Counted from the stretch's first letter, positions 33,801 to 45,240 are shown. The stretch is 64,000 nucleotides of DNA from Aspidiotus rigidus (GCA_035079385.1 JAVHKY010000029.1:9052001-9116000); one strand, 5' to 3'. Numbers and translations are program-made. Notes: a model not told the origin generated them from the sequence alone.

Positions 33801-33919
33801 TCTGGCATAGCCAAATAAATGAAAATCATGTTCCATGTCTTTTATATTTTATCAGTCATCTTGAAATATTTCAGTGTAGGCTTCTACTAGGTCAAGTGTT
33901 CGTGAGATATTATTCGTTT

Positions 33920-34297
33920 ACCCCTTTACCTATCTTGGCGTCGTATAAGTCTTCTATGAGAAATATGAGGTAGCGCGAACTCGCGATCGTATAAGTCTTG
34001 TATGAGAAATATTTTGAGGTAATTGTGGGTGTTCTATATTTTGAGGTATCAACTTTCGTGGGGCGAACGAGCGATCTCGCTGTTGTATTGGAATGGTATG
34101 AGAAAATTCAAGTCTTCTATGAGAAATATGAGGTAGCGCGAACTCGCTCCGCTCGTTCGCTCCCTGTCTCGCTGTTGTATTGGAATGGTATGAGACAATT
34201 CAAGTCTAGGGGACAAGGAAAAATTTCGACTATCCAGCCATATATGATAGGAAGAGGGACTTAGAAAATTTTCTAATTATTAATTATATTAATTAGA

Positions 34298-34332
<35 letters not shown>

Positions 34333-34477
34333 TTATTTAATCATTTAATTATTAATTATTTAATTATTTAATTATTAATTAATTAATTATTTATTATTAT
34401 TACGCGGGGTGTACTCGCGAATTTCTGAATCACCCACGGGGTAGAGATTTTCTAATTATTAATTATATCAATTATTT

Positions 34478-34514
<37 letters not shown>

Positions 34515-35020
34515 TTACCCTTTTACCTATCTTGGCGTCGTATAAGTCTTGTATGAGAAATATTTTGATGTAATTGTGGGTGTTCTATATTTTGAGGTAT
34601 CAATTTTCGTGGGGCGAACGAGCGATCTCGCTGTTGTATTGGAATGGTATGAGAAAATTCAAGTCTTCTATGAGAAATATGAGGTAGCGCGAACTCGCTC
34701 CGCTCGTTCGCCCCCTGTCTCGCTGTTGTATTGGAATGGTATGAGACAATTCAAGTCTAGGGGACAAGGAAAAATTTCGACTATCCAGCCATATATGATA
34801 GGAAGAGGGACTTAGAAAATGTTCTAATTATTAATTATATTAATTAGAAAATTATTTATTTATTTAATTATTTAATTATTTAATCATTTAATTATTAATT
34901 ATTTAATTATTTAATTATTAATTAATTAATTATTTATTATTATTACGCGGGGTGTACTCGCGAATTTCTGAATCACCCACGGGGTAGAGATTTTCTAATT
35001 ATTAATTATATCAATTATTT

Positions 35021-35057
<37 letters not shown>

Positions 35058-35587
35058 TTACCCTTTTACCTATCTTGGCGTCGTATAAGTCTTGTATGAG
35101 AAATATTTTGATGTAATTGTGGGTGTTCTATATTTTGAGGTATCAATTTTCGTGGGGCGAACGAGCGATCTCGCTGTTGTATTGGAATGGTATGAGAAAA
35201 TTCAAGTCTTCTATGAGAAATATGAGGTAGCGCGAACTCGCTCCGCTCGTTCGCCCCCTGTCTCGCTGTTGTATTGGAATGGTATGAGACAATTCAAGTC
35301 TAGGGGACAAGGAAAAATTTCGACTATCCAGCCATATATGATAGGAAGAGGGACTTAGAAAATGTTCTAATTATTAATTATATTAATTAGAAAATTATTT
35401 ATTTATTTAATTATTTAATTATTTAATCATTTAATTATTAATTATTTAATTATTTAATTATTAATTAATTAATTATTTATTATTATTACGCGGGGTGTAC
35501 TCGCGAATTTCTGAATCACCCACGGGGTAGAGATTTTCTAATTATTAATTATATCAATTATTTAATTATTTATTTATTTAATTATTT

Positions 35588-35620
<33 letters not shown>

Positions 35621-36240
35621 TTACCCTTTTACCTATCTTGGCGTCGTATAAGTCTTGTATGAGAAATATTTTGATGTAATTGTGGGTGTTCTATATTTTG
35701 AGTTATCAATTTTCGTGGGGCGAACGAGCGATCTCGCTGTTGTATTGGAATGGTATGAGAAAATTCAAGTCTTTTTTGAGAAATATGAGGTAGCGCGAAC
35801 TCGCTCCGCTCGTTCGCCCCCTGTCTCGCTGTTGTATTGGAATGGTATGAGACAATTCAAGTCTAGGGAACTTGGAAAATTTTCGACTATCCAGCCATAT
35901 ATGATAGGAAGAGGGACTTAGAAAATTTTCTAATTATCAATTATATTAATTATTTAATTATTTATTTATTTAATTATTCATTTATTTAATTATTTAATTA
36001 TTTAATTATTATTGAATTAATTGTTTGAATCACCCACGGGGTAGAGATTTTCTAATTATTAATTATATTAATTATTTAATTATTTATTTACTTAATTATA
36101 TTAATTATTCAATTATTTAATTATATTAATTATATTAATTATTTAATTATTTATTTATTTATTTATTTAATTATTAAATTATTAATTAATTATTTATTAT
36201 TATCACGCGGGGTGTACTCGCGAGTTTCAAAATCGGGGTC
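33920..36240. repeat. Tandem array of 543-563 bp units
   Basis: Four units, successive equivalents starting at about 33998, 34549, 35092 and 35655. Each has a more GC-balanced half (GGTAGCGCGAACTCGCTCCG, TTGTATTGGAATGGTATGAG) and an AT half of TTTA/TTAA repeats with ACGCGGGGTGTACTCGCGA. The 88-codon frames in each unit are alike because the units are; I do not regard them as genes. The last unit is rearranged. Confidence 0.93.
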
Positions 36241-36259
36241 CGGCGAGAGAAAAGACATG

Positions 36260-36600
36260 GAACATGTCAAAAATGTCGACTCTCGAGCCATATATGATAG
36301 GGGGGCGGGGGGAATTGAAAAAAATTTCGACTCTCGAGCCATATATGATAGCAAGGGAATTTAGAAAAAATTTCGGCTCTCGAGCCACATATGATAGAGG
36401 GGGGGGGGGGAACTTGAAAAAATGCCGACTCTCGAGCTATATACGATGAGAGGGGGACTTATTAAATTTTGACTCTCGAGCCATATATGATAGGGGGGGG
36501 GGGAACTTGGAAAAATTTCAACTCTCGAGCTATCATGTATAGCTGGAGATTCGAGAAAAATTTAGACTCTCAAACTATATTATACTAGGCCTATAGTGGT
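36260..36600. repeat. G-rich minisatellite, second block
   Basis: Five to six units. About 210 bp here (36268-36482) repeats the same order of unit variants as 33568-33772, including the GGGGGGCGGGGGGAATTG and AGCAAGGGAATTTAG variants. Confidence 0.88.
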
Positions 36601-37330
36601 ATGGGTAAAATATGCTGCTTAAAGGTAAAAATGGATACCGTTTTATCTCCAGCATTGAAAAGGTATTATGTCCATTTTCACTTTTTAAAAAGCATACTAA
36701 CAGGAAACCTGGTTTATGGGGGGCTTTTTGAGAAATTTGTCATGCGCCGTGCGCCGTACGTCATCCGCCGTCCAGCAAAAAACTTGGAAAAATTTTGACT
36801 CTTGAGCCATATATGATAGGAGAGGGACTTGGAAAAATTTCACGGGTTCTTTAACGGATTAAGCAAGGGGTGGCAGGGAACCTGTTTTATGGGCCACGTG
36901 GGATCTGAAAAACATATGACCTCATTGGATTGCGACTTCACGAGCTTGACTTATAACGTCATCAAATTGTAACGTCAGTGACTAGACTTTGGAGCTACAT
37001 ATGGTAGGAGAAGGACTTGGAAAAACGACGGCTTCCTTATAAGCCTAGTATAATATAGGCCTAGTTAGTCTAAATTTTTCTCGAATCTCGAGCTATATAT
37101 GATACGAGAGGGACTTGAAAAATTTTGATTCTCGAGCTATATATGATGGAAGGGGGACTTGGAAAAATTCCTATAACACATGGCTCCTATCATATATAGC
37201 TCGAGAGTCGAAATTTTTTCCAAGTTTCCTTCCTATCATTATATGACTCGAGAGTCGAAATTTTTCTGTTTTTTGTTGGGTGGCGCACGGCAAATTTCTC
37301 AAAAAGCCCCCCATACAACAGGTTCCCTGT
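36601..37330. repeat. Composite repeat, minisatellite and GC-rich tract
   Basis: Contains a fragment of the inverted-repeat cluster (GTCCATTTTCACTTTTTAAA, 36670), the GC-rich CGCCGTACGTCATCCGCCGT tract, GCAGGGAACCTGTTTTATGG, and minisatellite units in both directions (37080-37250). Confidence 0.7.
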
Positions 37331-38250
37331 TAATATAGCTTTCAACAGCCTACAACAATAGAGTCTACTACTCAATGATATTATAAGTAAGTAGGGGTTG
37401 CGTGACTGAATCAAAAAAGGTAAAAATTATTGAATCTAAACATGATACTGTACCTGCAGAGAATTGTTCGTTCATACCCTTTTAATCCCATATTTTATTG
37501 TGTGCTTGTGTGAGTGTGTCAGCAGCCTGTATGTGTAAAATATGCTTTTTAAAAGGTGAAAATGGACATAATACCTTTTAAACTCTAAAGGTAAAAACGG
37601 TAGATTTAACTATCGAAGTGGAGAAAAACGTTAAATAGCATATTTTACACATACAGGTTGCTGACACACGCACACAAACACACAATAAAATATGGGATTA
37701 AAAGGGTATGAAGTAACAATTCTCTGCAGGTATCATGTTTAGATTAAATTTTTACCTTTTTTGATTCACTCACGCAACCCATACTTACTTATAATATCAT
37801 TCAGTAGTAGACTCTATTGTTGGAGGCTGTTGAAAGTTATATTTTGTTGTGTACTTGTGTGAGTGTGTCAGCAGCCTGTATGTGTAAAATATGCTATTTA
37901 ACGTTTTTCTTCACTTCGATAGTTAAATCGACTCATTACTACGTTTTTACCTTTAGAGTTTAAAAGGTATTATGTCCATTTTCTCCTTTTAAAAAGCATA
38001 TTTTACACATACAGGCTGCTGACACACTCACACAAGCACACAATAAAATATGGGATTAAAAGGGTGTGAACCGAAAATTCTCTGCAGGTACAGTATCATG
38101 TTTAGATTCAATAATTTTTACCTTTTTTGATTCAGTTACGCAACCCATACTTACTTATAATATCATTCAGTAGTAGACTCTATTATTGCAGGCTGTTGAA
38201 AGTTTTATTTTGTTGTGTACTTGTGTGAGTGTGTCAGCAGCCTGTATGTG
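37331..38250. repeat. Large alternating inverted-repeat cluster
   Basis: Segments of 150-250 bp occur in alternating orientation: CTGCAGAGAATTGTTCG with TTTTAATCCCATATTTTATT (37456 on), its inverse (37680-37730), and again (38030-38085). CAGCAGCCTGTATGTGTAAA appears at 37520 and 37870 and inverted at 37650 and 38005. Poly-Pur/Pyr TGTGTGAG and CACACAAG runs are included. It could fold into very large cruciforms; it may be a foldback transposon. Confidence 0.85.
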
Positions 38251-39100
38251 TTAAACAGGGAACCTGTTTTATGAGTCGAATGGGATTTGGTATTGAAAAT
38301 TCAAGGAAGCCTAGACCTAGATAAAGATAGTGTAAAGAAGGCCTAGATTTACTATAAGCCTATCATAATATAGTTTGAGAATCTAAATTTTTCTCGCTCG
38401 AGAGACGAAATTTTTCCAAGTCCCCCTGCTATCATATATAGCTCGAGATTCGAGAAAAATTTAGACTCTCAAACTATATTGTACTAGGCTTAGTAGGTTT
38501 AGGCTAGATCTAGGCTTCCTTGAATTCTCGATACCAAATCCCATATGACTCATAAAACAGGTTCCCTGCGTTCCTCGCTCAACTTCGTTAAGGAAGCCGT
38601 CCTTTTTCTAAGTCACTCTCCTATCATATGTGGCTAGAGGTTCGAAATTTTTCAGAGTTTTTGGCCGGGCGGCGCACGGCGCACGGCAAACTTCTCAAAA
38701 AACCCACCATAAATATGTTCCAGCTTCTAAGCTATGTATGAGAGTGGGGGGGGGGGGGGGGAGGGTATGGAAGAATTTCAGCCTCCAAGTTTTTTATAGC
38801 GATATAAAAAATTTTCGTATATAATATGTTTTTTTAAAATTTTTTTACAAAATATTTTAGCTGATTAAACACATGACCTTTACAATCCTGCAATGGCATC
38901 TAATTTTCTATTTCTTTCGCACCATGTCAGCTCTTGTAAGTCTGCCTTCACTTAATAGTATGAGAGTTATAAGAGAGGTCGATTGTAGACGCAGCCTATA
39001 GGCACTCAAAACATGTCAAAATATTTCATCTAGGAACAATTCCTGGGAAGAAAAGTAGGAAGCCAATCTTGAATTATATTTCGTGGAAAATTTTTCCACG
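38251..39100. repeat. Composite repeat and end of minisatellite DNA
   Basis: GGGAACCTGTTTTATGAGTC, AATTCAAGGAAGCCTAGACC, the inverted counterpart at 38515-38590, and a G run near 38742-38760. From about 38800 the intron is plain AT-rich sequence. Confidence 0.7.
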
Positions 39101-39203
39101 CCGATTTCTTTGTTATTTGAACCACATCAATTCTATTTGATGTGATTATTATGAATTTGAAATACCGAATTAACTTTGCATCTTGATTTTACTCTCTCGA
39201 CAG

Positions 39204-39436
39204 GAGTGTTGACGTGGTGCCCCGCCATACCGATAGATGTAATCAAGAGTCGATACATGTCCGACTGTTACAGCGAGAAACCTCGATATTCGGGCGTGTT
39301 GGATTGCGTGCGGAAAACCTACCAAAAGCACGGATTAACGGCATTTGGTCAAGGTTTCGGAGTCGCGATCGTGCGAGCTTTTCCGGTCAATTCCCTATGT
39401 TTCATCGTGTACGAGCAGACCTTACGCTACCTTTAA
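39204..39436 (+). CDS. SLC25 carrier, exon 6 (terminal)
   Basis: Acceptor CTCTCGACAG. The first two bases complete Gly229. It encodes VLTWCPAIPIDVIKSRYMSD, the third signature, then YSGVLDCVRKTYQKHGLTAF, the matrix helix and HG-x4 loop, and helix 6 ending FIVYEQTLRYL before TAA at 39434-39436. Codons are more G+C-rich than the ankyrin genes in the intron upstream. No AATAAA lies in the 242 bp before the next gene, so the transcript may end inside it. Confidence 0.9.
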
Positions 39437-39508
39437 AGAGACAGATTACACGCGAGAACGTGTAAAGCTCGGACGTACTCGAAATTCGTGACAGTTTTCT
39501 CTCGTTCG

Positions 39509-39520
39509 CAACATGGCGGC
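39509..39520 (+). promoter_or_regulatory. YY1/Pho-like motif before the OST3-type gene
   Basis: CAACATGGCGGC matches the AANATGGCGGC core found near start sites of housekeeping genes. It sits 158 bp before the ATG in a CpG-richer stretch. Its ATG would open only a two-codon uORF. Confidence 0.35.
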
Positions 39521-39678
39521 GTAAAAGTCGCGTGCGAAAAAATCAATACCTCCATAAACTGTGATACGCGTACACGTACGCGGACTCTTATTATTATTCT
39601 TCGTTTGTACGCTTCTGGCGCGGCTTGCGATATACTCGTATCGCTCTAATTCGACTCTAGACAAATGCGGAGATTAGG

Positions 39679-40680
39679 ATGGTGTTATTTTATAAAAGTT
39701 TACCCGGCTATTCGCTCGGTAATATCGTGTTCGTGTTGATCCTATTGCAGTCGAGCAGATGCGCGGGCGAACGTTCCGATCTCGCCGAAAAAGTACGTCA
39801 GCTGAAGGATCAGTCGGCCAAGAGTTACGTGCTAAAGTTGAGCAACGCCAAATTTCGCGAATATGTCAAAACGCCGATCAAAAATTACTCTTTTGTCGTA
39901 TTGTTCACAGCGATGGCCTCCCATCGACGCTGCTCTACCTGCAATCTCGTGCACGACGAATTCGACCTGACCGCCAGATCCTTCCGCATAATCCACGGTG
40001 GCGTTTCCGATCGTCTGTTCTTTGGTTTCGTCGACTTCGACCAAAACTCCGAGATTTTCCAAACTATGAACGTAAACAGCGTTCCCGCGGTCATCTACTT
40101 TTCGCCCAAACGAAAACTGCTGACGAAGACGGACGTGTTCGACATGCAACGACACGGGTACTTGGCCGAATCGATAGCCAAGTGGCTCTTCGAGAGGAGC
40201 GGTATCGAGTTTCGCATTATACGACCTCCGCTATTCTTCGGCACCGCCGGTCTTCTCGTGCTTCTCTTTCTCGGCTCTATTGTGATATATTTACGATGCG
40301 AAACCTTCGGCGTGCTAAATAACCGCACGTTATGGAGTATCTTGGCCGTATCTTTTTGCCTGCTCATGACTTCCGGCCAAATTTGGAACCATATACGCGG
40401 TCCTCCCTTTCTGACGAGGGCGCCAAATGGCGGTTTTACCTACGTGCACGCTTCCTCCAACGGTCAGTTCATCGGAGAGACGTACATAATATTCTTTTTA
40501 AACGCTGGTATCACAGTAACGACAATAATTCTTATCGATAATGGCTTTTCCGAAACGTGTTTACGTCGCAATAAGGTCTTCCCATTTTTTTGTATCGGAG
40601 TGATCGGATTACTTTTCAACACGTTACTCGCCGTGTTCAAAATTAAAGCGTACAATTATCCGTATAAGGGCTTATTTTAA
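39679..40680 (+). CDS. Oligosaccharyltransferase OST3/OST6 subunit (TUSC3/MAGT1-type)
   Basis: A 333-aa single-exon frame. It has an N-terminal hydrophobic signal (about 13-27), a lumenal thioredoxin-like domain with the redox pair C-S-T-C at 85-88 and the cis-Pro loop NVNSVPAVIYF (131-141), then four membrane helices at about 185-205, 217-234, 264-286 and 300-322. TSGQIWNHIRGPP (231-243) is the family hallmark before the third helix. The subunit helps N-glycosylation of cysteine-containing sites in the ER by mixed-disulfide capture of the substrate; vertebrate members are also linked to magnesium transport. Length agrees with TUSC3/MAGT1 (about 335-350). Start: first ATG with a good signal peptide. 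Confidence 0.95.
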   Translation: MVLFYKSLPGYSLGNIVFVLILLQSSRCAGERSDLAEKVRQLKDQSAKSYVLKLSNAKFREYVKTPIKNYSFVVLFTAMASHRRCSTCNLVHDEFDLTARSFRIIHGGVSDRLFFGFVDFDQNSEIFQTMNVNSVPAVIYFSPKRKLLTKTDVFDMQRHGYLAESIAKWLFERSGIEFRIIRPPLFFGTAGLLVLLFLGSIVIYLRCETFGVLNNRTLWSILAVSFCLLMTSGQIWNHIRGPPFLTRAPNGGFTYVHASSNGQFIGETYIIFFLNAGITVTTIILIDNGFSETCLRRNKVFPFFCIGVIGLLFNTLLAVFKIKAYNYPYKGLF

Positions 40681-41900
40681 AATTCGCTGTTTATTGTTGA
40701 CAATTTTAATTAATTTTTATTAGAAAATATACGCGCATATTTAAGTACTTTATTTATGTATTTTTAACGAGCTGCCAGCTATACACATCAGGGTACAAAA
40801 GTATTGAATGATTATGTTGTGAAATTAGAAAAGCAGTAAGGAAGGTGAACTTTTTGTAAATTCACATTGAGTGGGATTAGTGCGGATGAGGGAGGTAGCT
40901 GGGATCTTGTTCAGGGAGGCTATAACGTGTCCGGGGATCCACATGAAGATTATTTGGGTGTTGATTGAGTTTAAAGTATGAGGTGTGAGGAGAATGCGTG
41001 GTATGATTGGGTTGGAGTTTTATGCATCTGATGTAAGGGAATGAAGTGAAGAAAGGGAGTCAGTGGGGAAAAGCTTCAAAGCTCTCCGTTCAATCTTGAA
41101 TTAATTATAAACTTTTGAAAATCGCGGTTTTCCCATCTTTGTACCAATAGTCTCGGCCCATAGGTTGCGCTAGTTAAACGTCGAAAAGCACTCAATGTAT
41201 TTTAAATGAGAGTTACCGGTATTGGTAGTACCTATAGTGTATTTGGTGATAGAATTCAAAATTCGGACTTGACAGAGCAGTGGTGCGCTAGCGTTGCCAC
41301 CTTGCATGTATCCTACAGTTGATAGGAACAACCAATAGCATTACTTAGAAACAACGTCCGCTGAATTTTGGGATCCGCGGATTGCACGAATCCGTGAATT
41401 TTCTGTTCTTTACTTGCCCAGTGGTCGCGCACCGCTCGGGCACGTTGATGCGGTCATTGCAGTGTTACCTACAACTGGGGAGAATTCAGTTTCATTTTCG
41501 TCAAAAACTCAGAACTAATACTTGATAGCCGGACAATTTCCGTACGCGGATCAATAATACAAATGATTCGGATCAAATCAATTACAAATGAGGGAATGAT
41601 CCGGATTGTACATGGATCGATTGGTGCGGGAAAAAATTGATCCATGGTCTGCGATCCGATCCGTGCTCACCCATGATTTAATATTTATACGCTTCCGCAT
41701 AGTCAAAAATCTCGAAAGATAGCGTTGAGAGTTTAATGTGAAGCGTGTCAAGTCAAGAATTTCGACCTTTTTGATGATACATACTTTACAGTGCAGTGTT
41801 ACCAAATAACAATCAAAGCACAGTTTAGATAATCGAGTAATATTTAAGGAAACGATGGAATGGATAGGTATTTGGAAATATAGAAGTATACCTAATTAAT
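40681..41900. other. Downstream of the OST3-type gene, no gene seen
   Basis: AT-rich for 100 bp (probable 3' UTR, no canonical AATAAA), then mixed sequence with only short frames. Confidence 0.4.
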
Positions 41901-42046
41901 GTGACCTGCAATTATAGAGAAGGATGCTCATTGCCCATTGGCGCAAGAACACCATATTATTATCTCTCTGATTGAAAATCTAATCAGAGAGAAATGGTGT
42001 TCCTGTCGGTGGGCAATGACCATCCCCTTTTCTCATCGCAGGTCAC
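41901..42046. mobile_element. Hairpin MITE
   Basis: 146-bp inverted repeat from GTGACCTGC to GCAGGTCAC; arms include AAGAACACCAT and AATGGTGTTCC with a loop of about 8 bp. Confidence 0.8.
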
Positions 42047-42223
42047 AAATTTTGGGTTAATTGAAAGGATAATGAATACCTAATAATATTAATAGAGGGA
42101 AATTCTTTGAATGTTGGATATCATTTGTCTACAGCTGGCTTTGTTGTCTTGACGTTATCTAACGGCAGAAAGAAAGTTTCTACATTCTACCATCAGTATT
42201 GTATGAATGTTGGTACCTAATTT

Positions 42224-42596
42224 AGAATGGATCATGTTTTTGATGTTGAACATTGATCGATACATATATCTGCGAAATAATATATCCTTTGAGCATAATG
42301 GCTCCCATAAGAAATACATGCGGAGCAAAGATCATCATGTTACTAATTGAAAACAAGAGAAAATTAAGAAATGAAAATTTGCTTTTGAAATACTTATGAT
42401 CAGAATAACTGAAATATATTCGTTTCATAGGTACTTTAAATATTCATTACTTTTCATTAGTGACATGATGATCTTTGCTATGCATGTATTTCTTATGGGA
42501 GCCATTACATTCCAAAGGATAATATTTTGGGTACTTTTTCCAACAGTGAATCAGGAGTATCGATCAATGTTCAACATCAAAAACTTGGTCCATTAG
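42224..42596. mobile_element. Inverted-repeat element, TGGGAGCC family
   Basis: Arms of about 125 bp (42224-42350 and 42460-42596) are inverted copies; both contain GGCTCCCATAAGAAATACATG or its complement. Related arms recur at 42882-43112. Confidence 0.78.
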
Positions 42597-42664
42597 TGTA
42601 GGCCTATTTACATTTAATAGGTACCTATATAATTAATTTGTGAACTCTAGTTCAATTTTGTAAG

Positions 42665-43318
42665 TATGACTAAGAAAGAACAATTAGATGGAAGTTGATA
42701 TAAAGCAAACCAAATATACCGAACTGTCAACAGTCTATGTGAGTCCCATGAATGATACATCACACAAATAATGGACTGTGTTATTTGTGATAACGCAACA
42801 TGAGTGTGAGTGCAAGATGCATAAGTGTGAGTGAGCTATTTCTGGCAGAAGTACCTATTCTGCTGAAAATTTGTCCATTCGGTATTTTGCTCCCATAAGA
42901 AATACATGCGGAGCAAAGATGACCATGGTATTAATTTAATATGAGATGTTAAAATTTACAGAAAAGTTGATATTTCAAATTTATCAACTTCTTGCTACTT
43001 GTAAAAAAAATCTCTTGACCGTATCATTTTTTATATTCAATATTGGTAGCGTAGTGATCTCTGCTCCACATGTATTTCTTATGGGAGCAAAATGCTAAAT
43101 GGACAAAATCGATCTTTTCATCCATGATATCGATAGTTGTGACGTCACAATAACACAGTCCATTCACAAATTTGACGAAGTATAATATTCTGTAGTATTA
43201 CAATTGGTGCGTTATCTTATGACTAAGAAAGAAACAATTGGATGGAAGTTTATCAAACCAAATATATACCAAACTGTCAACAGTCTGCAAGTCCCTAGAA
43301 TGATACATCACACAAAAC
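42665..43318. repeat. Inverted-repeat element framed by direct repeats of about 105 bp
   Basis: Direct copies at 42665-42770 and 43218-43318 (TATGACTAAGAAAGAA to ATGATACATCACACAAA) enclose a 393-bp inverted repeat (42771-43163) with ends ATGGACTGTG / CACAGTCCAT and an inner TGCTCCCATAAGAAATACAT pair. Confidence 0.75.
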
Positions 43319-43480
43319 AGTATATAATAAAATAAGAAGGCGGCGTTGAATTTGATATATTTCGGTAACCAGTTCGAAATCATGCAAAGGTTAAAAAGCA
43401 AAAAGTCGATTGTTTATTTGGACATTTAAGAATTTGTGGTAAAGAAAGGCCGTCTTCTGCGAGCAAATAAATAGCAAAGG

Positions 43481-43694
43481 ATAAGGCTTTTCCAGCGTTC
43501 CATATTGCATAATTATCTGCCTGATTCTTATCAATACAGTGGGCTCCCTAACATTGATCTTATGGCAGGTTGACACCAGAATGAAAATGAGTATGCAACC
43601 TAGCAATACCCATAAGAATAATGTTAGAAAGCCCACCGTATTGATAAGAACGAGGCGAATAAGTATGCAATATGGAACGCTGGAAAAGCCTTAT
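43481..43694. mobile_element. Hairpin MITE
   Basis: 214-bp inverted repeat: ATAAGGCTTTTCCAGCGTTC on the left and its complement on the right, continuing through TTATCAATACAGTGGGCT. Open frames on the two strands here are mirror images of the arms. Confidence 0.82.
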
Positions 43695-43965
43695 AGTTTG
43701 AACATCAAAATAAGCATTCTACTCATACACTTTCTCGATTGTGATTCGGTGTGCTTCCTTATTGCAATTCTCGATCTTCTCACCCACTGTATCTTGATCT
43801 GTTGCTGTCGCTCAGTGACATCCAATCATTACTTGTTGCTGCTTAATCCTCCCACAGATCCGTTGGTTTTAAGTTTCCTTATTTGATCAATTCGCCTTGG
43901 AGGATGTCCTTCCTCATTATTTGTATATCAGAGGAATTAATTCTTTTTTGAGAATCTCCTGAAAG

Positions 43966-44306
43966 CAGGGCTTGTGATCAAAATTTTTTTAACGGTTAAC
44001 GGTTATCGGTCAAATGACCTCACAAATTTTTTCGGTTATTGGTTATCGGTCAAGCTGTATTTTGACCAATAACTGTTAAATGTTGAAAAATATTTTGGTC
44101 AAAGTCCTAAAATTTTTGGTTAACGTTGTTAGAAGACCTAGAATTTTCGGTCAAATAACAGTTATAACCGAAAAAATAACGGTTAACGGTCAATTGGTCA
44201 AGATCGATCGTCAATTATAACGGTTAACAGTCAATCGGTCAAAATTGATATTTTCATTTTGGTTATAACAGTTAACCGAAAAATAACTGTTATTGTGCAA
44301 GCCCTG
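43966..44306. mobile_element. hAT-type non-autonomous element with 8-bp target duplication
   Basis: Ends CAGGGCTTG and CAAGCCCTG, flanked on each side by CCTGAAAG (43958-43965 and 44307-44314). CAGGG-type ends plus an 8-bp duplication are the hAT pattern. The interior is made of many variants of GGTTAACGGTCA and its relatives, with no coding capacity. Confidence 0.9.
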
Positions 44307-44579
44307 CCTGAAAGGGAAAAACAGAAACAGAATAGTGACAAATATCTCATGCAATTTAGTGTTCTACTAATGAACACTGATACACAATACCTACTGTAAA
44401 ATGCATTCCAAGATTGCTCTTGATCTACTTAATAGTACTTACCGTTTGTAGTTCAAGTCATGCATTTTCCTTTGTTTTTTTCTCAAGCTCATCCATCAGT
44501 CTGTGGTATTTGCTCAGAGAAAGTGTTACACACTGAAAGTAAAAGAGCATATTCTCATGATCTGACAAGATTCTATGTA

Positions 44580-45147
44580 ATTTGTCCGCTATATCCTGCC
44601 GTGCAAATAGTGTTTGACGAACGTGCACTCCATTGGTTTTGGAGAAAGAGCAATATTGTCAGAAAATCAATGTTACCTCTTCTCCAACTAAACCAGATTA
44701 TCTGAACATTTGTCAAAAATTATTTGTTGGGTAGATGATTAAGAACAGTTGAATCTGAAAGTATTTTTCACGCTGAATCCAGTGGTGGTGTTTGTTTCTT
44801 TCAGTTGACTCTCGTTTTCGAGTAATGGAGAAATATGCACGTTGGTCAAAATGAAATTTTTTGACCAACGTGCGTTTCACCGTATATTTCATCAGGGAAC
44901 AAGTTTCACTAAAAAAGAAGGTCACCATTGTATTTCTCGTGAAAATTTACTTCGGAATTCAACGAACAAGTATTATACGTAACCAGAAAGATTATTTATC
45001 AATTTTGTCCTTTTCTCCAAAACCAATATAGAGTGCAAGTTTGTCAAACATTATTTGCACGGCAGTATTGGAAACATTGCAAGGAAGAAGTAGACAATTT
45101 CACAGAATTATCGTATTTTTAGTAATAACGAAATATTTTACTTATAG
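44580..45147. mobile_element. Inverted-repeat element with a nested hairpin
   Basis: Arms at 44580-44645 and 45012-45147 (CTGCCGTGCAAATAGTGTTT against its complement; TTGTCCGCTATA against TATAGCGGACA). Inside, 44826-44896 forms another hairpin around CACGTTGGTCAAAA. Confidence 0.7.
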
Positions 45148-45240
45148 CGGACATCTTGAAATTATTCAATATTAATTTTTGCGTTTCAGTAAATTCTTGA
45201 TATTATTATGATGTTTCCATTGATGCCCAATTGCCCAGTC

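Larger units (their letters stand above)
16026..39203. other. Giant final intron of the carrier gene (23,178 bp)
   Basis: GT at 16026 and AG at 39202-39203; exons 5 and 6 fit in phase across it and together rebuild helix 5 (GGLSG-VLTWCPAIPIDVIK). The intron is packed with mitochondrial, mobile and satellite DNA and two full-length ankyrin-repeat genes in the same orientation. Contents are listed separately. A misassembly joining two loci cannot be excluded from one sequence, but the phase match argues for a real intron. Confidence 0.8.

Noticed and set aside
33998..35921. Four nearly identical 88-codon frames
   Set aside because: They are copies of a tandem repeat with no start context and no known domain; the frame persists because the units are young.
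33181..38760. CRISPR-like array because of regularly spaced repeats
   Set aside because: Units are contiguous minisatellite variants without unique spacers, in eukaryotic intron DNA.
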